From Aphanomyces cochlioides (lineage: Eukaryota; Oomycota; Saprolegniomycetes; Saprolegniales; Verrucalvaceae), in contig JAHQRK010000009.1 in assembly GCA_019828595.1 (NCBI GenBank), positions 620,001 through 684,000 of the forward strand: DNA of 64,000 bases. The letters run 5' to 3'. A program made the position numbers and the translations under genes. Under the pieces are notes generated by a model, which had not been told where the DNA came from, searched no databases, and saw nothing but the letters and a program-made list of their open reading frames with translations. Of the stretch, positions 46,201-56,500 are shown in pieces. Numbering within the stretch: the first letter of the stretch is position 1; every line of letters starts with the position of its first letter.

Positions 46201-46530
46201 GAGAGTCGCCTTATCAAAGTGGTTGCATCTTGCTGGTCAAACCATCCAATCTCACGGTCCATCAACCGTTTGATACATTCGCTTCTCAACTTCTTTACGT
46301 GCCTCTCGGTTGATGTCCTAAAGCAAATCGACGAGCCATATCCAGAGATGAAAATTCCAATGGCGACAAGTACAATTTGCCAAGTCACTGTCTTGACTCT
46401 GCTCACGTCAATCGGATCAACGCATGTGGTCACAAAGTCGACAATTGTCGTTGCAGCAAATGCAAAAGCAGCGCCGTTCGCTATAGACATCAGCAAACCA
46501 AGAGCAGAGAGGCAAGAGTCCGTGCCATGA
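43204..46530 (-). pseudogene. degenerate ABCB pseudogene, long copy spanning the outer breakpoint
   Basis: Homology starts inside the first membrane helix (near LLMSIANGAAF at about 46496); the usual MYRYAD N-terminus is missing. TMD1 is split by frameshifts and a stop near 45896. NBD1 has a one-base loss just before a Walker A that would read GRST (CCT on plus at 45409-45411, arginine instead of lysine), an altered Walker B region with a deletion (DEATNSVNEG), and no H-loop His (IVVTNSLNTIR). NBD2 lacks Walker A and the Q-loop. The part 43204-44720 is duplicated in reverse at 20664-22180; the part 44721-46530 is unique. No functional full transporter can be made from it. Confidence 0.9.
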
Positions 46531-46739
46531 GTTTATCGTTAAAACAGAGACAACTTTGGGGCAACTTCGTTCCACCCATCTGGGAAGGCGTTTTGCTCGT
46601 CAGCTACCCCAGTGGAGATCTCTTCGGTCTTGATAGACTGGTAGTTTGGCACACTTGCCATGTGTTGTGCGCAATGTTGGGATAAACGAACAATGAACTT
46701 GGGGGCGACCAGCCACACTTCGTGACTGCTGTGTACAAG
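46531..46739. other. flank of the LTR element
   Basis: An open frame on minus crosses this stretch and stops where the ABCB pseudogene begins. No family is recognised. The bases ACAAG at 46735-46739 are the left copy of the target-site duplication of the retrotransposon. Confidence 0.4.
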
Positions 46740-47030
46740 TATTCCAGCTTCGCACTTGAAAAGACAAGCTGTGCACGCAAAGCGAAGGAAAATGAGAACT
46801 GAGTTTGATTCAAAGTCTGGAACTAAACCTAGCTGGACATAGATATGCAAACCTGCATGGTCTACACACACAGATAGACACGCACTGCGCGTGACTAAGA
46901 ACGTGCACATGCGGTCAGTGCGCTTCCTTGGACTTGAACCCTGCACCTTCAGCCATGAACGCAGGATGCAAACCAAACATCCAGCGGACATTCTGGTGGT
47001 GGTTTCCCGATAAACCAAACCACCAGAACA
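46740..47030 (-). repeat. 3' LTR of the Gypsy element (291 bp)
   Basis: Matches the LTR at 52461-52775 apart from a few substitutions and the absence of a 24-bp block (GC-rich, ACACGCAC-like repeats) present in the other LTR near 52627-52655. Confidence 0.93.
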
Positions 47031-47129
47031 ATTCCCCCTACTCGTTGGCCACGCGGCGGGGGTGCTTTGGCGACGCTGTGGGCGATGCAATTGGTCAACT
47101 GACGCCTGAGGAAAATCAGCAAGCACTTC

Positions 47130-49206
47130 CTACACGTATGGATCATCGCGTCTTGCATCGAGATGTGAACGCACAATTTGGGGAATGTCTTCGAGCATGG
47201 TAGCAAAAGGTTCCCATGTTGATTCAGCGTCTTCTAAGCCCATCCAAGACACATAAATTTGCCAGACAGCTGCTGATGGACGCAACGCCCCAAGAGAACG
47301 AACTATATGGCCACCCTTGGAAAACACGACATGGGCGAGCATGTCATCAGTGACACCACGAGACTCATCTGCGTAAAACTTGAGGCGGCTGGCATGATGG
47401 AGGGATGTACTGTAAGGCTCCACAAGGTCGGTAACTTCAAAAAGCCAATGAGAAAGGACCTTTGTAATGCGTTTTGGACCTCGCCAAATCAAAGTCAATT
47501 TTGGCGGATGGGGAGCCACCAGTGCCACGAGAACAAAATCGCCCAGCGAAAAATAGGGCAATACCGTTCGCTTTGCACGTTTCGAACGAGCCTGTTGGCG
47601 ACGCGTAGAGCTAACCAATGCAATAGAGCGGTGCATGGAGTCCATAGCAAGGGCCAACTCAGCCATGTTTGACTACCACCATGTTGATAACGCTTCTGGG
47701 GCAAGCGACACGACTTCCAAAGGTGGAGTAAACATAACGCGAAGAGGCGTGGTTGCATTGAGGCCAGTGAATGCCGTAATCGGTGCAACGCCACCAAGAC
47801 GGTAGGCCGGTTGATGGTTCAAGGCCGACATAACTGATGGTAATAGCTTGGTCCATTGTGTTACCATAAGCTTGCGTTCCGATAATAAAGCGCAAACAAC
47901 GTAGAAATTGACGGTTGAGGACCTCGATGGAACCATTGGACCACGGAGAATATGCGGTGGTAAAGTGGTGTTGCGATCCCAATGAGGATGCCAGCGCCGT
48001 GATAACCTCATTCTTAAAATGACTGCCACGGTGCGTTACCCAAGTTTCCACAACGCCAAACATACTGAACCAATCCAACAAGCCAGCAGCAAAGGCAGCC
48101 GCGGTGGCATCAACAGAGCAATACGCCCTGGAAAAGGAGGTGGCGTCATCCTTTACCAGCAGCACATAAGCAAACCCCGTTTCGGTGTCCATCGGGAGGG
48201 TTAAAAAATCAGCGTGGAGCAATTCATTGCGCTGAGTGGCATGATGTTGCTCACCAAATGGTCTGGGCACTAAGCGACCACCAATCGAAAGGCAGTGCAG
48301 ACACAATCGCAGAAAGGATTCGACATCGTGACGTAGCGTAGGCCAGAAACACCATGACGTAATAGATGTGAGCGTCGCATCGCGGCCGCGATGGCCAGAG
48401 TTGCTGGCATTGGCAACCACACAAATTCGGATCTGTAAATCCTTGGCCGATGGTGGGATCCAGACGCTGCCAGAGCCATTGACCAAACACGGCGAACCAA
48501 CGGCTTGCACCACATCAGTCGGGCGTTCGTCAACTGCAGCTGCCTGTATACTGGCAATCTCCACCAATGACGGCCAAATAAAGCCAGGGTCGGTAAGCGG
48601 GGAAATGAGTGGGACTGCCAGAGCACAAACCATGTCGGAGCCAGATTGCGATGGAGCATCAAGTAACGGAACTGGGACTGCGAGTGAATGAGATGCAACC
48701 ATGCTGGTTCCGTTGGGTAGCCCTAGTGTGACACTGGAAAGGGTTATCTCGGGGGACAGCCATCGACTGAGCATATCCGCCCAAACATTGGAATCGCCTG
48801 GGATGTGCACGATAGTGTATGTGTACCCAGTTAGCACCATCGCCCACCGTTGAATCCTATCGGCCTGATGGCGCTGCATGGACGAGTCGGTGGCCATGGG
48901 ATTGAACATGTACGTGAGATTGCGATGGTCAGTATAGATGACAAAACCGCCAGGGCGGAGTAGTAAATACTCTAGGCGCCTGCACGATTCCACAATGGCG
49001 AATGCTTCCTTGTCAGGAATTGGCCATCGACTAGCAGCATCAACAAAGCGTCCACTTAAGAACGCCAAGGCTTGCCTTCCAAAGGAGGAACCCGTACTGG
49101 AGGATCCGAGCCAAAGGATAAACGGAAAACATCCTCGTAATGGCGCTGTTGTGCGATTGGAAGGTCGACATCTTCTGAAGGGATTTGGGTCACAATGGAG
49201 CCCCAA
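47130..49206 (-). pseudogene. Gypsy RNase H C-terminal part, integrase and chromodomain
   Basis: From 49206 down: RNase H segments AFLSGRFVDAASRWPIPDKE and IYTDHRNLTYMF; the integrase zinc domain with GHRGRDATL and CLHC, in which the usual first His appears replaced by Asn (CVVANASN); and the integrase core with Asp in LLHADFLTLP and Glu in NGSIEVLNR. The second catalytic Asp, normally in an SDRGSHF-type motif, is His here (THRGSHF). The frame shifts near 47880 and again before 47666. The last frame ends with a chromodomain-like WQIYVSWMGLEDAESTWEP. In chromoviruses this module steers integration to marked chromatin. The integrase should be catalytically dead. Confidence 0.87.
49083..49143 (-). 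repeat. 61-bp internal duplication, inserted copy
   Basis: Exact copy of 50211-50271, in the same orientation. It interrupts RNase H and, being 61 bp long, shifts the frame by one. The source segment encodes YEDVFRLSFGSDPPVRVPP upstream of reverse transcriptase, and the same residues reappear here out of context. Confidence 0.93.
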
Positions 49207-50210
49207 AAATCATTCGATGCATCCGCAAACAAACAGACAATGTCGGAGGCCGACGGGTGGCCCAGCGGGACCATTGCTGTGAGGGCCGCCTTGACGTTCG
49301 CAAAACACGTTGTATGTACGTCAGACCAACCGAAATCCGCCAGGAGAACCTTCTCGAGTTTGCGCTGTTTACGCGACGCCACGGACTTGGCCGCCACATC
49401 TAGAATGCGCATCAATGGATCTACCAGGGCGGTAAACATAGGGAGATTTGCCCGCATCCAATTGGCTGAGCACAAAAATTGTTGGTGTTGCGCTGCAGTG
49501 CGCGGTGTAGCTAGGTCGGAGAGGCCTGCTATGCGTTCGGGGCAATGAGATATCCCCTCGGCAGAGATCACTTTGCCACACCACTTGGCCGTGGTCAAGT
49601 AAAATGAACACTTGTTCGGGTGCAGCTTGAGACCAACGCGCGCACACGACGCCAATACCGACTCGAGCACGTCCAGCAATCCATCGACTGTAGGGCTGTA
49701 ACCGAGAATGTCGTCCAGCCACGCTAAAATGCCATTGTAGAATATGTCCCCAAAAATGAGTTCCACCGAGGACTGACAATAGCTCACACTATCGCATCCA
49801 CCCATAAGAACCCGTGTCGGAGTAAACATGCCGCGATGCGTCATAATCGTAAAGAGCTCCTGGTTGGACGGAGCGAGTGGTAATTGCTAATATCCGCGGA
49901 ACCAGTCCAATGTGAAAAAGAATCGGCAACCAGTCACACAACCTAGTGCGACTTCGAGCTGTGGCATCGGCCACTGGAGAGGATCTGTCCGAGCATTCAC
50001 ACCACGAGTATCGACTGTCATGCGATAGGACCCGTCGGATTTGGGCACGATGCGTGGTGGCGACGCCCAACGGCTGTGGGTATTAAGGTACACCAAACCA
50101 GCTTTAACAAGTTCGTCAATGTGTTGATCCAAAAAATCACGATGCGCTGGCGGATATGGACGTGTAGCGCAGCGCACAGGTGTTGCGCCGCTGCGCAACT
50201 TGACTTCCAC

Positions 50211-50271
50211 AGGAGGAACCCGTACTGGAGGATCCGAGCCAAAGGATAAACGGAAAACATCCTCGTAATGG
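50211..50271 (-). repeat. 61-bp internal duplication, source copy
   Basis: Lies in its natural context between protease and reverse transcriptase. The identical sequence at 49083-49143 is a derived insertion. Confidence 0.9.
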
Positions 50272-50751
50272 AACAATAAATCCTCAAGGCGTCCCAGTGC
50301 CGCCTCGGGCATTCCCTGAGCACGTGCTTCGATCACACGCTTGGCAAGTAGCTCGCGGACCGTCACATCATCTGGCGGCTTGACCGATGGAAAATCCACG
50401 ATGTCGATGTCATCCATGACCATGTCCGGAGAGTGATCCACCGGAGGGGACGGAGAAGTGGAGCGTGCAGGCGCCGCATGATCAGGAGAACTGACTGACA
50501 CCTCCGAAGCCAATGCGACCGCCGCTAATGACAGAGAACCTTGACGGAGATGCGCCATATCCCACACGTGTTGACGGTCACGCGCTGCCACAAGTAAACT
50601 TGGCAACGAGAATCCAAGCGAATGCATCACATGGCGGGATAAGATCATGCGAGGGGCTATAGCACCATCCTGAAGGACCCATGCGTGGACATTTTGGAGC
50701 ACCAGAGGGCCAGTGGGAGTGGTCAAGGATACTTCACCCAAACATACTTGC

Positions 50752-52435
50752 TCATTTACCACCACAGCAGGTCCATGAAACGTATGACACGCGGTCATAC
50801 TGGGAACCTCGGGCAATAATGGCGTCCACCAAGGCAGCATTAACAATACTCGCATCAGCGCCGCTGTCTACAAGGACACGATCGAGAGCCAAGGAATCTT
50901 CAACCACTTCTGACACCGCACAGTCATGAGCTGTAATTGGCAACGGATCCGAGGCTGGGGAAAGATGGAGCGTATTGATAGCAGTACGACCGGGGCAACG
51001 GGAGCCAGTATGCTGTCCCCTACACTGAGAGCAAAGGGACGCTTTCGGGTGATTCCCACGGGGTGCCGAGGCAAACGACGGTGTGGGATAACGCGTACGT
51101 CCACTAGTATTAACCCCAGCTGGTGTGCGGCGAGCAGGTGCGACAGGGACCGAAGCAGCACGTCGGACGGGTAATGTCTCGGGATCGCTGGGTGGTGAGC
51201 GGGTGGGACGTAACGAGGTGGACTGTGGCGGTGGACCACGACGAGGTGAGTTGAAGGAAACGACCTTTTTCCCATTGTGTCGCTCCGTACGTGACTGATA
51301 GCGTCTCGAAGGATCCGAGCTAGGGTTTGCACGTTGGAGGTCAAACTGAGCAATAGCAAGACGATCATTGGACGTAAAATCCTCCCAGGACATAAAAGAC
51401 TCCGTTTTTTCATGCAACCACGCCACAAACTTGGTCAAATCCGAGCGGAGATACTTGTTGGAATTGCGCGACAGGCTTTCAAGAACTCGGGTCTTGAATG
51501 CGGCAGGGGCCAAAGCCGCCGTAAGATATCCGATGACGCGCTTTTGCTCGTCGTCGGCCATGAATTGCATCGAGAGTTTCTCGAGGCGGTGATGCATCGT
51601 GTGAACCAGATCAATCACGCGACTGGTTGCGTCAGTGAGCTCGGTACGCATCTTGAGACCGCGCATCACTCGATCCACATTGGCGTAGTCCACCATGCCA
51701 ATTGCGTCGGCATTACGAAAGTACAGTTGCCACATTTCTTCGGTGACGTTAGCCAATGGGATACCCCCCATCTCGTAGTGAGCAATCATACGCCGACGGT
51801 AGTCGGAGATGCAGTTTCCGACAGGCATAATGAGAGGTTTGAATCCCAGATTTTGCAGCGAAACCAAATGATGCCAATAATGTTGGTATTCGCGCATGAT
51901 TTTTTCTTCTCCGCTGCTGTCACGCCATCAAACAGCGGGGGATTGGGTTGGTTGGGCAAGGCTTGATACTTTTGCGCAGTGTCAAAGTGCGCATACGCCT
52001 GGTCCACGGCAGGGTTAGCCGTAGCCTTGACTTCAGCAGCTGGTTTGGCGGTGTTGGCCGTTACTGACGGGTCAGAGAACGGGCCTTCGCGGTAGATTTC
52101 GGGAGCGTACGGGATTGAATAGATGGTCGATAAAGTTATACGACGTTCAGCATCAGGAGGGGTATGTTCTTCCGTCGGCGGTATCGTCGCCGGAAAGAGA
52201 TGTTGCGCCAGCGAGCTTGGAGCAAACGTTTGTCCCGTTGAGACATTTTCATGATTTGCCGACTCGTGGTCGGACGATACAGCAGCATGCGGGGCATGAG
52301 TTGGCGATGGAGGCAACGGCTCGACACTTGCCACAGTTGAAAGGGTAGTAAAAGACACCGGGTGATCAAGGCCGGCATCGACAGAAAGGCTACGACGGAG
52401 AGCAAGAGTTGAGGGGTACTGGAGGTAGTCGACAT
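50752..52435 (-). pseudogene. Gypsy gag and aspartic protease
   Basis: Two main frames: 51786-52358 (Pro/Ala-rich gag N-terminus ending with PNPPLFDG) and 50752-51897 (gag core, then a Pro/Arg/Ser-rich nucleocapsid). The zinc-knuckle-like CSQCRGQHTGSRC has a shortened C-x2-C-x3-H-x4-C spacing instead of C-x2-C-x4-H-x4-C. The protease active site is VLVDSGADASIVN. The two gag frames are linked by a frameshift near 51900, and the protease continues in a different frame after about 50800, so the polyprotein is not continuous. Confidence 0.85.
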
Positions 52436-52460
52436 TCTTCTTCCGAGGAAAAACTAGTTT

Positions 52461-52775
52461 TATTCAAGCTTCGCACTTGAAAAGACGAGCTGTGCACGCA
52501 AAGCGAAGGAAAATGAGAACTGAGTTTGATTCAAAGTCTGGAACTAAACCTAGCTGGACATAGATATGCAAACCTGCATGGTCTACACACACAGATAGAC
52601 ACGCACTGCGCGTGACTATGAACGTGCACACAGAACACGCACAGCGCGTACTTATGCGGTCAGTGCGCTTCCTTGGACTTGAACCCTGGACCTTCAGCCA
52701 TGAACGCAGGATGCAAACCAAACATCCAGCGGACATTCTGGTGGTGGTTTCCCGATAAACCAAACCACCAGAACA
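52461..52775 (-). repeat. 5' LTR of the Gypsy element (315 bp)
   Basis: Matches 46740-47030 but has an additional 24 bp near 52627-52655 that partly repeats neighbouring LTR sequence. It is followed outside by the target duplication ACAAG at 52776-52780. No clear tRNA primer-binding site was identified next to it. Confidence 0.93.
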
Positions 52776-53560
52776 ACAAGTTCGTCAACGTCGTCAAAAG
52801 GTGGTGAATCTTCCAACAAAGTTTGCGAAAGTGACAAAAGGTGGAATCTGTATCTTCATTCTGGAGCTGGGGAGGTTCCACTTTTTGTCATTTTGTGTAT
52901 GGTACAACCATCACTTCAGTGTGAAATGAAGAATGCGTGTCTTGTTGCGCCTGTCTACACCTTCATTCCTCGGAGAACAAGGAGTGTTTGTGGATCAACT
53001 TCATAAACGCTACCTGCAATGCCGTCCAGCGCTCTGGAAGCCCAAAAGCACTTCGACAGCATTATGGTAGTTGCATCAAGTTGTCGCTTTCTTTCAGTTG
53101 TTTGTATTTCACGTTCGAAAGATTTGACATGGAACTCCACGCTGTTGAAAATAATCTTTTCGACTTCGAGCAGCTTCCTTGAGATACTTTATGTTCGAGA
53201 GGATACAAAGCGCTGGGCTATGCGCTCCTCTTCTTTGGGTCTTCAGTGCTCAGAGATACAGGATGGGCGACACAAGGTGTTAGCACTTGTGTGTGTGTAG
53301 GAATCCTACGCGTATACTCCGAGATACAAGCACATTGTACGGGAGGATGTGCACGTGTTTCCTGTCCTTGTGCTCAATCACGATAACAAACAATACAGCG
53401 AACGATGGCTCTTGGCGTCGTGTGGATATCCACAGTGGCAAACTGGATAAAATGTTCAAGGTGTCACCGAGTGGCCTTATTCCTGTCTCCAGTCGTGTTG
53501 GAATAAACACAAAGGACATGATGAAGAAACATCGATTATAAACAACAGAAAACGCTACAC
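52776..53560. other. intergenic region between Gypsy element and ABCB gene
   Basis: No supported gene. Short minus-strand frames occur at 52955-53140 and 53280-53519 without recognisable homology. A minus-strand frame at 52776-52881 would join in frame to the frame at 46604-46734 if the retrotransposon were absent. Confidence 0.4.
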
Positions 53561-56500
53561 TTAGTGTTTTGTGTTCGTTTTCACGAGATGTGTGTAGATG
53601 CCGTTGAGTCGGATGAGCTCGTCATGCGTGCCTTGTTCAGCGATGCGGCCGCCACTGACGACGCAAATCTTGTCGGCATTGCGGATGGTCGACAAGCGAT
53701 GGGCAATTACAATCGTTGTGCGACCTTTGGCTGCCAACAACTTGTCCAATGCTTCTTGCACGACCTTTTCAGATTCAGAGTCCAAAGCACTCGTGGCTTC
53801 ATCCAACAACAAAATACTTGGGTTCTTCATAATAGCACGGGCGATAGCGATACGTTGCTTCTGACCACCGGACAATTGTTCACCCTTCAAACCCACTTGA
53901 GTCTGGTAGCTGTCAGGGAATTGCATAATAAAGTTGTGGGCATTGGCCATCTTGGCAGCTTCTTCGACACGTTCTTGCAAGTTAGGAATGTTGGCATAGT
54001 CCGACAAGCCACTGGCAATGTTTTCAGCAATGGTGCCAACGAACAAGACAGGCTCTTGACCGACCAAACCAATTTGAGATCGCAACCAGTGCAAGTTGAG
54101 GGTTGAGATATCACGACCGTCCAAAGTGATGCTTCCCGACGTAGGATTGTAGAAGCGTTCGAGCAAAGCGACGCAAGTACTCTTGCCACCGCCACTGGGA
54201 CCACAGAAAGCCACCGTCTGACCAGGTTCGATCGTCAAGTCGTAGTGCTTGAGGACCTTCACATCAGGGCGGGAAGGGTAGTGGAAGAAAACATCGTTGA
54301 ACTCGATACGGCCAGTCACACTTTCAGGCTTTAGACCATCGGTGGAGGACGAGTCGACAGGAGGTTGGCGGTCAACAATGGAAAAGATCTTAGAGGCAGA
54401 CTTCTTGGCGGCATCAGTGTCACCCATGAAACCGGCAGTTTGTCCAACACCTTGGGAAGCCATCATGATAGCCATGAGAGTGTTCATCAGTTCCTTGAAC
54501 GAGATGCTTCCGTCGTTCATCAAGCGAGCACCGTACCAGAAGACCAAGGCGTACACACCGAACATAGAGAAGCTGGCAAAACCTTCCATGATACCGTTGA
54601 TGTGAGCTTCCTTGGAGCCTTCCTTGAGGGGCTTGTCAAGCAAGACATCGTAGCGGTCAATGAAATCCTTTTGCAAGCCAAAAGCAGTCACAGTGCGAGC
54701 GTTCGTGATAGCTTCCGTCGCCAACGAGCCCGAATCGGCCAAGTTGTCTGAGAAGTTTTCACCCTTGAATTGCTTAGCACGAGCCCAGCTACCGATGAGC
54801 AACAATGGGAACGTGGCAGCCATGACCAACGTCAACTTCCAGCTGCCCCAGAAGAAGGCAATGAAGAAAGCAGAGATAATAGTGAAGACCGTTTGGAGCA
54901 TCTTGGCTTGGTTGTCACCGGCAATCACGACCACCTTGGTAGCGTGGGTCGACAAGTCAGTCGTGAGGGCACCAGTGGTGTTACCAGGCAAGTCAAAGAA
55001 ACCAATGTCTTGACGCATCAAAGCCTTGAAGTGCATGTTACGAAGACGAGACGTGAGCTTTTCAGCGATAATGCGGAACGAGTACGTGTTGACGTATGCA
55101 GCAAAGAACATGGCAACAGCGACACCAATGAAGATGTATGCCGAGTGGGAGATATCATCATACAGGGCGGTCAAAGGCTCCTTGTCCTTCTTTCCAGACG
55201 CGAGGTAGTCGGCGTAGTGCTTGTTCATGTCACTGATGACCGTCGAAATGATCAAAGCAACACCAGGCATGGCAAAACCTTGCAGGGAGCAGGCAATGGT
55301 ACCAGCAATCAAATACATACGCTGTGGCTTGGTCAATTCAAAGATACGACCGAGCTTCACTTCTTCTTCCACAGCTCCAACATAAGTCGACACTTTTTCA
55401 ACACTCACGTGCGAGACACTGCTGTATTTGCGCACCAAGACAGCCATTTCGGGATTTTCATCCAAGGCCATCGACACGCGCTTTTCGTATTCTTCAACAG
55501 CATGGCTGTCTTCTTCATCCGTAGGAGTAGTCGATTGCAACTCAACCAACGAGCGGTAAAAACCATTTTCCAATTGCATCAATTCTTCATGACGGCCAAT
55601 TTCAGCAACGACACCCTTCGAGATCACAGCAATCTTGTCGGCAGTGCGGATCGTACTCAAGCGATGGGCAATCACAATCGTCGTCATGTTGGTGTGCGCC
55701 ATCAGGTTGTTCAAGGCTTCTTGCACCACACGCTCACTTTCATTGTCAAGAGCACTCGTGGCTTCATCGAGGACCAAGATCTTGGGCTGACGGACCAAGG
55801 CACGGGCAATAGCCACACGTTGCTTTTGACCACCAGACAAAGTCGCTCCCTTTTCACCGCACATGGTGTCGTATCCTTCAGGGAGACCCATGATGAAGTC
55901 ATGAGCATTAGCAAGCTTGGCGGCAGCGATCACTTCTTCGCGGGAAATGTTATCACCACCAGCCGAAATGTTTTCAAAGATGGTAGCAGCAAAAAGCACA
56001 GGTTCTTGGGAGACCAAACCAATTTGAGAGCGGAGCCACTTGAGTTGAAGAGTCGAGATATCGCGGCCATCCAAGAAGATAGCACCACTGGTAGGCTTGT
56101 AGAAGCGTTCGAGCAATGCAACGAGCGTACTCTTGCCACTGCCACTGGCACCGACAAAGGCAACAGTTTCACCCTTCTTGATGGTCAACGAATAGCCACG
56201 GAGAATGGGATCTTCAGGACGAGAAGGATAGGTGAAATGCAAGTCGCGAGCTTCGATGTTGCCTTCGCAGTCAGCGGGGATTTCACCGCTCAAGTCCGAG
56301 GCATCAATTTCAGACGTGCGGGCCAAAATCTTGAACAAAGCAGTGGCAGCACCCTTGGCAGAGGCCACAGCGTTGATGTTGGGCGAAATTTGAGCAAGCG
56401 ACATGGTACCCATCAAAATACCGTAGAAGGCACTGAAGACGCTACCAGGGTCGGAGACAGCGCTGGTTTGCTTGGAGACGAGCCAGCCACCGTACCAGAG

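Larger units (their letters stand above)
49056..50855 (-). pseudogene. Gypsy protease C-terminus, reverse transcriptase and start of RNase H
   Basis: Reads through the end of the protease and a linker into reverse transcriptase: HIDELVKAGLVYLNTHSRWASP, VPKSDGSYRMTVDTRGVN and FFFTLDWFRGY. A TAG stop at 49887-49889 then stands where the family has Trp in GYWQLPL. The same frame continues with the polymerase active site LAWLDDILGYS and the KCSFY motif, then RNase H up to IAQQRH. There a 61-bp duplicate of an upstream part of the same frame has been inserted, which shifts the rest out of frame. Confidence 0.88.
46740..52775 (-). mobile_element. Ty3/Gypsy LTR retrotransposon (chromovirus-like), decayed
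   Basis: Complete 6,036-bp element in minus orientation: 5' LTR 52461-52775, 3' LTR 46740-47030, flanked by the 5-bp target duplication ACAAG (46735-46739 and 52776-52780). LTRs start TGTTCTGG and end GAATA on the element strand. A purine tract (AGGGGGAA) abuts the 3' LTR at 47031-47040, as expected for second-strand priming. The internal order is gag, protease, reverse transcriptase, RNase H, integrase and a C-terminal chromodomain-like segment, the Ty3/Gypsy order. Stops, frameshifts, an internal 61-bp duplication and catalytic substitutions show that it is not autonomous. Confidence 0.95.
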
